Shown: in pieces, positions 7,521 through 12,940 of the stretch
Position numbering within the stretch: the first letter of the stretch is position 1
Layout of the letters: the number at the start of each line of letters is the position of its first letter
NCBI GenBank assembly: GCA_030598645.1
Contig: JAUVPN010000030.1
Coordinates: 1 to 12,940 of the forward strand
Length of the DNA: 12,940 nt
Direction: 5' to 3'
Source of the DNA: Hyphomicrobium sp.
GTDB taxonomy: Bacteria; Pseudomonadota; Alphaproteobacteria; Rhizobiales; Hyphomicrobiaceae
Notes under the pieces: generated by a model
Databases searched by the model: none
Told to the model about the DNA's origin: nothing
What the model saw: the letters and a program-made list of their open reading frames with translations, nothing else
Program-made: the position numbers and the translations under genes

Positions 7521-7642
7521 GGCGAGGCATCGCCAGGATATGATGGAAAGCGGCGAGCCCGAATGTCATGCATGGAGCTTCACACCCGAGATGCCATTAA
7601 CAGCAGCCCTAATAGCTCCCAATCGGGGTGCAAACGAGGCGA

Positions 7643-9160
7643 TCAACCCAAGTAATCCGGCATCTCATGGTCGCGGACCAGGTTGGAAAAGCGCGTAAAC
7701 TGACCTTCGAAACTCAGTGGAACGGTGCCTGTCGGACCGTGGCGCTGCTTGCCGATGATGACCTCAGCGCGGCCATGGACAAGGCCCATCTCTTGCTGCC
7801 ATTTAAGAAATTCCTCGCCGTGGGCTTCGGACGGCTTTTTGCGCTCGACATAGTACTCCTCGCGGAAGACGAACATGACCACGTCGGCGTCCTGTTCGAT
7901 CGAGCCCGACTCGCGCAGGTCAGCGAGTTGAGGCCGTTTGTCATCTCGTTGCTCGACCTGACGGGAAAGCTGAGAGAGTGCAATGATGGGGACGCTGAGT
8001 TCCTTTGCAAGCGCCTTGAGTCCCGTAGTAATCTCTGAGACCTCTTGCACACGCCCATCGCTCTGGCGCTTATGCCCGGTCAGAAGCTGCAAGTAGTCAA
8101 CCACCAGCAGACCCAACCCTTTCTGGCGTTTTAGCTTGCGCGCACGTGCTGCTAGCTGCGTGATGGAGATGCCGCCTGTTTGGTCAATATAGAGCGGGAT
8201 TTCGCTCATCTCGCGGCTCACTTCGACGAGCTTGCGAAACTCCGGCTCATCGATCATGCCGCGGCGTATCTTCTCGCTCGAAATTTCGGTTTGTTCCGAG
8301 AGGATACGTGTTGCCAGCTGTTCGGAAGACATTTCCAGGGAGAAGAAGCCGACGATGGCGCCGTCGACCGCCTTCTCAGTACCATCGGATTGTTGTTCGG
8401 TGCGGAGATTTCGGGCGATGTTATAGGCTATATTGGTGGCCAGCGCCGTCTTGCCCATGCTCGGCCGGCCGGCGAGTATAATCAGGTCAGATGACTGCAA
8501 GCCGCCAAGTTTGGCATCGAGGTCGGAAAGACCTGTTGATAGCCCCGATAAGTGACCAGAGCGTTGGTAGGCTGCGTTCGCCATGTCGATAGCGTTCGTC
8601 AGCGCGGTGTTAAACCCCAAAAAGCCCTGTCCATATTTGTTCTGCTCAGCAAGATCGTAAAGCCGCGTTTCGGCCTCCTCAATCTGCGCTTTGGGGGGTT
8701 GGTCAACGGCGCTATCAAATGCGCAGTTGACCATGTCCTCACCGATAATGATGAGAGCCCGGCGGGTGGCCAGATCATAGACCGTGCGGCCGTATTCTAG
8801 TGCGTTGATGATGGATGTCGCGTTGGCAGCAAGCGTTCCCAGGTATTGGGGCACCGTCATCGTCGGTGAAATAGGTTCGGCATTTTCGAAGAACGTCTTG
8901 AGGGTAATGGGTGTAGCTTGTTTGCCCGCGTGTATTAGCTTCGCGACTGTCTCGAAAATCTGCTGGTGCAGCGGATCGAAGAAGTGTTGCGCCTCAAGAA
9001 ATGAGGACACGCGGTCCATCGCCTCGTTATTTACGAGAATGGCGCCGAGCAGAGCCTGCTCGGCTTCCAAATTGTGTGGAGCCTGACGAAATGGGAGGGA
9101 CTCGTCAGCAGCGTGGGCTGCCTTGGACCGGTCCGAAATGAGCGTTGCGTTTTGTGCCAT
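7643..9160 (-). CDS. dnaB: Replicative DNA helicase DnaB
   Basis: DnaB is the hexameric 5'-3' helicase at the replication fork. From the ATG at 9160 it has 505 residues, normal for alphaproteobacteria. The N-terminal primase-interacting domain begins at FRQAPHNLEAEQALLGAI (about 24-41). The RecA-like C-terminal domain has Walker A LAGRPSMGKTAL (229-240), FFSLEMSSEQLATRIL, Walker B LLVVDYLQLL (352-361), and then SQLSRQVEQR and LRESGSIEQDADVV, which are DnaB motifs H3-H4. No intein interrupts these motifs. The open frame continues upstream to a TTG at 9268, only 6 bp after the rplI stop and behind an AGGA; that would add 36 residues rich in Asp, Ser and Arg. I prefer the ATG because homology starts after it, but it has no clear Shine-Dalgarno, so the start is uncertain. 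Confidence 0.96.
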   Translation of the reverse strand: MAQNATLISDRSKAAHAADESLPFRQAPHNLEAEQALLGAILVNNEAMDRVSSFLEAQHFFDPLHQQIFETVAKLIHAGKQATPITLKTFFENAEPISPTMTVPQYLGTLAANATSIINALEYGRTVYDLATRRALIIIGEDMVNCAFDSAVDQPPKAQIEEAETRLYDLAEQNKYGQGFLGFNTALTNAIDMANAAYQRSGHLSGLSTGLSDLDAKLGGLQSSDLIILAGRPSMGKTALATNIAYNIARNLRTEQQSDGTEKAVDGAIVGFFSLEMSSEQLATRILSEQTEISSEKIRRGMIDEPEFRKLVEVSREMSEIPLYIDQTGGISITQLAARARKLKRQKGLGLLVVDYLQLLTGHKRQSDGRVQEVSEITTGLKALAKELSVPIIALSQLSRQVEQRDDKRPQLADLRESGSIEQDADVVMFVFREEYYVERKKPSEAHGEEFLKWQQEMGLVHGRAEVIIGKQRHGPTGTVPLSFEGQFTRFSNLVRDHEMPDYLG

Positions 9161-9274
9161 AGGTCGGACGCTATCCGATTCCGAGCGCCTACCGTCGAGG
9201 GGGTAATCGTCCCAGTCCCCACTATGCACATCAGGTGCGGAATTCGCTTGCTTAGGCGAATCGTGCAACAGGTC

Positions 9275-9889
9275 CTATTCCGTGGGCTTCTCCGCCTCGC
9301 TGTCGTGGGCTACGGGCGCCTCTTCGGCGGTCTCTTCGGGCTCCACGCCTTGCTCGAAGACATCAGGGTTAAAGGTTTCCAGTTCCAACTTCTCATCCTT
9401 GACGACAGTAACATCCTCACCGGCTGCCTGGCGTTGGGCTTCGTCCTCAGAGCGGGCGATATTGAGTGCTACCTTAATCACGACCTCGGGGTGCAGCGCG
9501 AGGCTTATCGCGTGCAAGCCCAGCGTTTTGATTGGCCGCTCTAAGATCACCTGACGGCGCTCGATGGTGAACCCGCCGTCTGTTACAAACTCAGCGATAT
9601 CACGGGTCGATACCGAACCATAAAGTTGACCTGTATCGCCGGCGCTCCGGATGGCGACGAAAACTTGACCGTCGAGCTTTTCTCCAACGGTCTCTGCTTC
9701 CTTCTTAAGCTCGAGGTTATTGGCTTCAAGCTGGGTGCGCTCAGTTTCGAATCGGGACCGGTTTTCTTTGGTCGCGCGAAGTGCCTTTTTCTGCGGAAGC
9801 AGAAAATTGCGCGCATACCCATCCTTGACCTTTACAACGTCGCCCATCTGGCCAAGCCGACCGATGCGCTCAAGCAGTATCACCTCCAT
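9275..9889 (-). CDS. rplI: 50S ribosomal protein L9
   Basis: L9 binds 23S rRNA near the L1 stalk base and helps maintain reading frame. The 204-residue product starts [16 protein letters not shown] and has the L9 signature [21 protein letters not shown] (16-36). A long helix (about 41-75) connects to the C-terminal domain, where [14 protein letters not shown] (88-100) is conserved. E. coli L9 has 149 residues; the extra 50 or so here are an acidic Glu/Ala tail (from about 147), a pattern common in alphaproteobacterial L9. The frame is open far upstream into the DUF2232 gene, but AAGGAG at 9897-9902 lies 7 nt before the ATG at 9889 and settles the start. DUF2232 ends 38 bp upstream; the TTG-initiated dnaB option would begin 6 bp downstream. 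Confidence 0.98.
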   Translation of the reverse strand: MEVILLERIGRLGQMGDVVKVKDGYARNFLLPQKKALRATKENRSRFETERTQLEANNLELKKEAETVGEKLDGQVFVAIRSAGDTGQLYGSVSTRDIAEFVTDGGFTIERRQVILERPIKTLGLHAISLALHPEVVIKVALNIARSEDEAQRQAAGEDVTVVKDEKLELETFNPDVFEQGVEPEETAEEAPVAHDSEAEKPTE

Positions 9890-9896
9890 TGAAGAT

Positions 9897-9902
9897 CTCC
9901 TT
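9897..9902 (-). promoter_or_regulatory. rplI Shine-Dalgarno
   Basis: AAGGAG lies 7 nt before the ATG at 9889 on the minus strand. It is strong and fixes the L9 start within a much longer open frame. Confidence 0.8.
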
Positions 9903-9927
9903 CTTAATTTGACTGCATTAGTTCTTG

Positions 9928-10884
9928 CTACGATTTTGGCGGTTCCGATGGCCGCTGGATCACCTTGCGAAGAGGCCAGACCGATTCCGTTAGTCCGAGG
10001 ATCGCGACGGCAAGCGAGGCCACCGTATTTAGGATGAAGAGCGCGGCATAGATCGCCCACAAGGCAAAGGGACGCCATGAGCGTCCACGTGTGACGTAGT
10101 GCAGGACGGCGAGGCCCATTAGGACGTAGGCGAGAAATAGCGGGCCGGCAAAGGCAGCAGCGATGAAGCCGGCCATCCCGGAAAGAAATGCGGCAGCCGT
10201 CGCGACGGCGAGTGCAAGTGGTGTGCGGGGAGGATACGAAATTGCTGCAAGGTCGGGCCACGGCCGTTGGAGCCGGCCCGACGCAAGCGTAATCCGGCCC
10301 GCGAGCCACATGTTGAATAGTAGGCTGCCCATTGTTGATATGGCGGAGGCTGCCGGCAGCAGATTGAGCGTAATAGAGGTTATCTCGTTAATCTCATCGG
10401 GGCCGAGCGTAGGTGCCTCGGGCATCTTGGCGAGTTCATTCTGAACGAACGAATCCAACGTTGTTCGCAAAGTCTCACGCAGTGCCTCCTCGTTTCCTCC
10501 CAATAGGAACAGAGTCAGGGTCGAAAAGGCGCCTGCCGTCAGCGCGGCGGCTAGCACAACACGCCCGATTGGATACCACTCAGTCTCGCCTTCGGCCTGC
10601 CGACTGAGGGAGGCAAGGTGCACGAGCAGGACGACGGGAAGGGCTTGGCTTGCAGCAAAGACAAGAGCGGCCGTACCGCTTCCCGCCGCAAAGACGATTG
10701 CCGTACCGACGATGCCGGCGAGGGCAGCTGCCCTGGGCCCAACTCCGAGTCCTGCTAAAAAAAGCGCAAGGGGCGTCAAAACAAAAAGCAATATGCGTAC
10801 GAGCATCGGACCTGTCGTCGCCGATGCGAAAACAGTGGCCGAGACAATTCCGGCGCCTAGTCCAATCAGGAGCGAATAGGGCAT
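9928..10884 (-). CDS. DUF2232 family multi-pass membrane protein
   Basis: This 318-residue protein is strongly hydrophobic, with about eight or nine probable membrane segments: roughly residues 4-22, 29-48, 52-68, 72-91, 107-128, 168-195, 222-245, 247-265 and 272-297. A soluble loop at about 130-167 is acidic ([10 protein letters not shown], then PDEINEI). The short basic/Pro tail ends RPSEPPKS. Size, topology and position between rpsR and rplI match the alphaproteobacterial DUF2232 (YybS-like) family, which has no established function. I see no enzymatic motif. The ATG at 10884 lies 105 bp after rpsR, with only a weak GGGA upstream. The conserved position next to S18 and L9 suggests shared expression with the ribosomal genes; whether it is functionally linked is unknown. 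Confidence 0.85.
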   Translation of the reverse strand: MPYSLLIGLGAGIVSATVFASATTGPMLVRILLFVLTPLALFLAGLGVGPRAAALAGIVGTAIVFAAGSGTAALVFAASQALPVVLLVHLASLSRQAEGETEWYPIGRVVLAAALTAGAFSTLTLFLLGGNEEALRETLRTTLDSFVQNELAKMPEAPTLGPDEINEITSITLNLLPAASAISTMGSLLFNMWLAGRITLASGRLQRPWPDLAAISYPPRTPLALAVATAAAFLSGMAGFIAAAFAGPLFLAYVLMGLAVLHYVTRGRSWRPFALWAIYAALFILNTVASLAVAILGLTESVWPLRKVIQRPSEPPKS

Positions 10885-10897
10885 TAAGATAGCTGTC

Positions 10898-10911
10898 CCG
10901 CGTTGTCGCGG
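10898..10911 (-). other. Small hairpin in the rpsR-DUF2232 spacer
   Basis: The spacer 10885-10989 holds a perfect 5-bp stem with a 4-nt loop (CCGCG ACAA CGCGG on the minus strand) that begins 13 nt before the DUF2232 start. No T-tract follows, so it does not look like a full terminator. It might dampen expression of the membrane protein relative to S18, or affect its ribosome binding. The rest of the 105-bp spacer shows no gene. Confidence 0.3.
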
Positions 10912-10989
10912 TTAGAGAGCAGGGGCGCAATCGCCAGTTCTGTCCCAACCCATGGGCATGTCCGAACGGTCAGTCGAATACGTGTCTCG

Positions 10990-11238
10990 TCACTTTAGAA
11001 CATAAGGCAACAGCCCGAGGAAACGTGCCCGCTTAATGGCCCGCGATAGTTCGCGCTGCTTCTTTGCCGAAACGGCGGTAATCCGACTGGGAACAATCTT
11101 GCCACGTTCTGACACATACCGTCCAAGTAGACGCACGTCCTTGTAGTCGATTTTCGGCGCATGCTCTCCCGAGAACGGGCAGGTCTTGCGGCGACGATGG
11201 AAGGGGCGGCGTCCACCGCTCGATGCGATCTCGGCCAT
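10990..11238 (-). CDS. rpsR: 30S ribosomal protein S18
   Basis: The 82-residue basic protein is S18, which forms a heterodimer with S6 on the platform of the 30S subunit. The family core is complete: [16 protein letters not shown] (20-35), [18 protein letters not shown] (37-54) and [20 protein letters not shown] (58-77). E. coli S18 has 75 residues, so length is normal. The ATG at 11238 lies 3 bp after the rpsF stop. Its GGAGG (11247-11251, 8 nt upstream) is inside the last rpsF codons, so S6 and S18 are probably translated in a coupled way, which suits proteins that act as a 1:1 dimer. Confidence 0.98.
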   Translation of the reverse strand: MAEIASSGGRRPFHRRRKTCPFSGEHAPKIDYKDVRLLGRYVSERGKIVPSRITAVSAKKQRELSRAIKRARFLGLLPYVLK

Positions 11239-11241
11239 GAC

Positions 11242-11802
11242 TTATGCCTCCGAATTTTTACTGGACGCCGCCGAGGGCTTGGCCTCGGCTGAGGGTGCGT
11301 CTGCATTTTCACGCGCTGGGGTGGACGTGCGGTCCCCGCCTTCACGATCACCACGAGGCGGCGGTCGCGACCTGCCACCCGGACCATCACGATCCCCACG
11401 GAACCCACCGCGTCCTCCGCCACCACGAAACCCGCCGCGCCCGCCGAATCCGCGATCGCCGTCGCGGCGGTCGTCTCGGTCACCTTTGCGCATCATGACC
11501 GAGGGATCGGTCTCATGCTCGTTTACCTTTAGCGTTAAGAAGCGAATGACCTCGGTCGATAGGCCCATCCGCCGCTCCATCTCTGCAATAGCGTCGTGGG
11601 GTGCATCGATATTCAGAAGAGAAAAGTGCGCCTTGCGGCTCTTCTTGATCTTATAGGCCAACGCCTTAAGGCCCCAATACTCGGCCTTGGTGACCTTGCC
11701 GCCACCTTCTTCTATAATACCTGCGTATTCTTTGGTTAGTGCCTCGACTTGGGCGTTGGAGACGTCCTGGCGAGCGAGGAAGACATGCTCGTAAAGTGGC
11801 AT
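11242..11802 (-). CDS. rpsF: 30S ribosomal protein S6 with RGG-rich C-terminal tail
   Basis: S6 sits on the 30S platform in complex with S18. The 186-residue product starts [18 protein letters not shown]; the ferredoxin-like S6 domain covers about 1-95, including [19 protein letters not shown] (42-60) and VIRFLTLKV (85-93). After it comes a low-complexity tail: an Asp/Arg segment (108-117), a Gly/Arg block with [16 protein letters not shown] (121-136), then Pro/Arg and Ala/Ser-rich parts. E. coli S6 has 131 residues. Longer Arg/Asp/Gly-rich tails are common in alphaproteobacteria, but the RGG-like repetition is notable. The longest frame begins at 11844, but S6 homology starts at the ATG at 11802, with AAAGG 8 nt upstream. 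That ribosome site can be paired in the leader. It is the first gene of the minus-strand block. Confidence 0.97.
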   Translation of the reverse strand: MPLYEHVFLARQDVSNAQVEALTKEYAGIIEEGGGKVTKAEYWGLKALAYKIKKSRKAHFSLLNIDAPHDAIAEMERRMGLSTEVIRFLTLKVNEHETDPSVMMRKGDRDDRRDGDRGFGGRGGFRGGGGRGGFRGDRDGPGGRSRPPPRGDREGGDRTSTPARENADAPSAEAKPSAASSKNSEA

Positions 11803-11871
11803 GTGCTGGGCCTTTCGTTCTATTGTCCGATCGCTCCGGCGCAAAGCCCCTTATGGACCCGAATAAGGCCC
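11803..11871 (-). promoter_or_regulatory. Candidate structured rpsF leader, possibly an S6:S18 autoregulatory site
   Basis: In the rpsF mRNA leader, GGGCCTT (complement of 11865-11871) pairs perfectly over 7 bp with AAGGCCC (complement of 11808-11814), which contains the rpsF ribosome site. Inside this stem are a GTCC/GGAC pairing and a GCCGG segment. A competing stem (8 positions, one G-G mismatch) pairs 11843-11850 with 11808-11815, and a third hairpin uses CCTTAT/ATAAGG (11849-11854 and 11863-11868). Structured rpsF leaders bound by the S6:S18 dimer, with a conserved unpaired CCG, are known in many bacteria. Whether this leader has the exact fold is inference from hand pairing. Confidence 0.4.
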
Positions 11872-11907
11872 AACTAGATCACCCATGAGAGCGAAGACAC
11901 CGGGTTA

Positions 11908-11937
11908 CGGGCAAGAAGCCCGGCCGCATCGCTGCGG
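11908..11937 (-). other. Tandem hairpins in the rpsF leader
   Basis: Two perfect 5-bp hairpins stand next to each other in the minus-strand transcript. The first is CCGCA-GCGA-TGCGG (11924-11937), closed by a GNRA-type tetraloop. The second is CGGGC-TTCTT-GCCCG (11908-11922). Neither is followed by a T-tract, so they are more likely leader structure than a terminator. Confidence 0.4.
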
Positions 11938-11976
11938 TCCCCCGTTCAGCCTCCAACCGGAGCGGGTAAGGGGCGC

Positions 11977-12004
11977 TTTATACGCCAAAATCTGATCCGG
12001 GCAA
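11977..12004 (-). promoter_or_regulatory. Candidate promoter for the rpsF-rpsR block
   Basis: On the minus strand TTGCCC (11999-12004) and TATAAA (11977-11982) are 16 bp apart, a good sigma-70-type match. Transcription would begin near 11970, giving a leader of about 168 nt before rpsF. It is placed correctly for the first gene of the block, but it is read by eye only. Confidence 0.5.
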
Positions 12005-12072
12005 GAGGTGAAACATTGTACGAGGGCCAACGCTCTCCTGCACAATCGGATAAAACAATGGGTTGGCTTAGC

Positions 12073-12101
12073 TTGACAGAATACTCGGCGACATGGCTAA
12101 A
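12073..12101 (+). promoter_or_regulatory. Candidate promoter for fabD
   Basis: A perfect TTGACA (12073-12078) is followed 17 bp later by GCTAAA (12096-12101), which matches only part of a -10 consensus. Transcription would begin near 12108, about 60 nt before the fabD ATG. The -35 box is convincing and the -10 box weaker, as is usual in alphaproteobacteria. Confidence 0.45.
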
Positions 12102-12169
12102 GCGGCCCGGGCGGCCCATCATCTACCTCCGATGAGCCGATAACACCTCCCGAATAAGGACGAAAACGA

Positions 12170-12940
12170 ATGGCGGTTGCATTCGTATTCCCCGGACAAG
12201 GCAGTCAGGACGTTGGCATGGGCCGCGAGATGGCTCAGGCTTTTGGTGCGGCGCGTGAGGTCTTTGAGGAGGTTGATGAAGTCCTGTCCCAGAACCTTTC
12301 ACAGATTATGTGGGAGGGCCCCAAGGAGACCCTGACGCTTACAGAAAACGCGCAGCCGGCGCTAATGGCGGTATCAATGGCTGTGATGCGCGTCCTAGAG
12401 CGGGAGAAGGGTTTCTCTCTCAAGGACAGGGTCAAGTTTGTCGCAGGCCACTCGATTGGCGAGTATTCTGCATTGGCCGCTGCCGGGGCCTTCTCGCTCG
12501 CTGATGCTGCCCGGCTTCTGATGCTCCGAGGTCAAGCCATGCAAGCGGCCGTGCCGGTGGGAAAAGGCGCGATGAGCGCGCTATTGGGCGTTGGGATTGA
12601 CGTTGCCCGCAAAGTAGCCGACGCGGCTGCAAATGGTGACGTATGTCAGATTGCCAATGACAATGAACCGTCACAGGTTGTTCTTTCCGGCGATAGATCG
12701 GCGCTCGACCGTGTACCGGAAGTCGGTAAAAAGTTCGGCGTGCGCCGTGCCGTACCGCTTCCGGTTTCAGCGCCTTTCCATTGTTCGCTGATGCAACCCG
12801 CCGCCGACGCGATGGCGGAGGCGCTCGAGCATGTGGACGTCAAGTCGCCCGTTGTTCCGGTCGTCGCCAACGTGATCGGACGCCCCATCACAGACCCGGC
12901 TGACATCAAGAAACGCCTTGTAGAGCAGGTGACCGGCACC
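12170..12940 (+). CDS. fabD: Malonyl-CoA:ACP transacylase, 3' end cut off by window (partial)
   Basis: FabD moves malonate from CoA to acyl carrier protein to feed fatty-acid elongation. The frame is open for exactly 257 codons from the ATG at 12170 to the window end. Visible catalytic elements are FVFPGQGSQ (5-13) with the oxyanion-hole Gln, Ser95 in the nucleophile elbow GHSIGEYSAL (93-102), Arg120 in LMLRGQAM which binds the malonyl carboxylate, His204 in VSAPFHCSLM, and Gln253 near the end, matching the E. coli Gln250 position. The complete protein is usually about 310-315 residues, so some 55 residues are missing. AAGGA lies 9 nt upstream. It is divergent from rpsF; in alphaproteobacteria fabG and acpP usually follow fabD, beyond this window. 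Confidence 0.98.
   Translation, partial: MAVAFVFPGQGSQDVGMGREMAQAFGAAREVFEEVDEVLSQNLSQIMWEGPKETLTLTENAQPALMAVSMAVMRVLEREKGFSLKDRVKFVAGHSIGEYSALAAAGAFSLADAARLLMLRGQAMQAAVPVGKGAMSALLGVGIDVARKVADAAANGDVCQIANDNEPSQVVLSGDRSALDRVPEVGKKFGVRRAVPLPVSAPFHCSLMQPAADAMAEALEHVDVKSPVVPVVANVIGRPITDPADIKKRLVEQVTGT

Larger units (their letters stand above)
11803..12169. other. Divergent intergenic region between rpsF and fabD
   Basis: This 367-bp region has no supportable gene. It holds a candidate promoter on each strand, the rpsF leader with several hairpins, and the fabD ribosome site (AAGGA at 12156-12160, 9 nt before its ATG). There is also a loose dyad cattgt/acaatg (12014-12019 and 12055-12060) and a short direct repeat gcggccc around 12102-12117. 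The dyad lies between the two promoters but is too widely spaced to name as an operator. Confidence 0.6.

Noticed and set aside
7511..7573. Longer Alr starting at 7573
   Set aside because: The extra 21 residues match nothing in the family, and the GGAGGTG directly before the ATG at 7510 is far better.
9282..9554. Open frames on the plus strand opposite rplI and dnaB
   Set aside because: They are antisense shadows of strongly conserved genes, with no ribosome sites and low-complexity Ser-rich translations.
9890..10309. Upstream extension of the rplI frame by about 140 codons
   Set aside because: It runs antisense-free but out of frame through the DUF2232 gene, has no L9 homology, and a strong AAGGAG precedes the internal ATG at 9889.
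11186..11656. 156-codon plus-strand frame rich in Pro/Arg/Ser opposite rpsF
   Set aside because: It is the antisense of the Gly/Arg-rich S6 tail and has no independent support.
11803..11844. Longer S6 starting at 11844
   Set aside because: S6 always begins close to MPLYEHVF; the upstream codons overlap the leader structure.
1..12940. CRISPR arrays, insertion sequences, prophage, tRNA or rRNA genes, toxin-antitoxin or defence modules
   Set aside because: I looked on both strands and found no spaced direct repeats, transposase or integrase, cloverleaf, or accessory cassette; gene density and composition are uniform housekeeping.

Overview
The window reads as ordinary chromosome of an alphaproteobacterium, most likely order Hyphomicrobiales (Rhizobiales). 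I base this on gene order (fabD divergent from rpsF-rpsR-DUF2232-rplI-dnaB-alr-radA-cvpA-purF-SDR; metG-tatD-MBL hydrolase on the other side) and on family details: long C-terminal tails on S6 and L9, and a PurF with a processed leader but without the iron-sulfur ligands. The genus cannot be fixed from sequence alone. Every real gene matches a known family. I see no mobile element, CRISPR array, tRNA, rRNA, prophage or defence cassette, and no novel multi-gene system.

Layout. Bases 1-1774 (+ strand) hold the 3' end of metG, then tatD and an MBL-fold hydrolase. Each junction is a 4-base ATGA overlap, so translation is probably coupled. A 12-bp gap separates this group from the convergent end of a long minus-strand block. 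Read in its own direction, from 11802 down to 1787, that block is rpsF, rpsR, a DUF2232 membrane protein, rplI, dnaB, alr, radA, cvpA, purF and an SDR. Gaps inside it run from 3 to about 140 bp, with no convincing internal terminator, so it may be one long operon or a few overlapping units. Bases 11803-12169 are a divergent regulatory region with a candidate promoter on each strand. The rpsF side also has a roughly 170-nt leader that can fold over the rpsF ribosome-binding site. From 12170 to the window end runs the first 257 codons of fabD (+ strand).

How the genes relate. S6, S18 and L9 are ribosomal proteins, DnaB is the replicative helicase and RadA acts in recombination. Alr makes D-alanine for peptidoglycan, PurF commits PRPP to purine synthesis, and FabD loads malonate for fatty-acid synthesis. 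MetG and TatD are housekeeping. The block therefore groups growth-related functions. DUF2232, CvpA, the MBL hydrolase and the SDR are the members whose precise roles are least settled.

Several starts were moved inward from the longest open frame: purF to 4198, cvpA to 4903, alr to 7510, rplI to 9889, rpsF to 11802 and, less certainly, dnaB to 9160. The decisions rest on Shine-Dalgarno sequences and on where family homology begins. The most interesting points are a possible S6:S18 autoregulatory leader, the RGG-rich tail of S6, and the uncharacterised DUF2232 protein between ribosomal genes.
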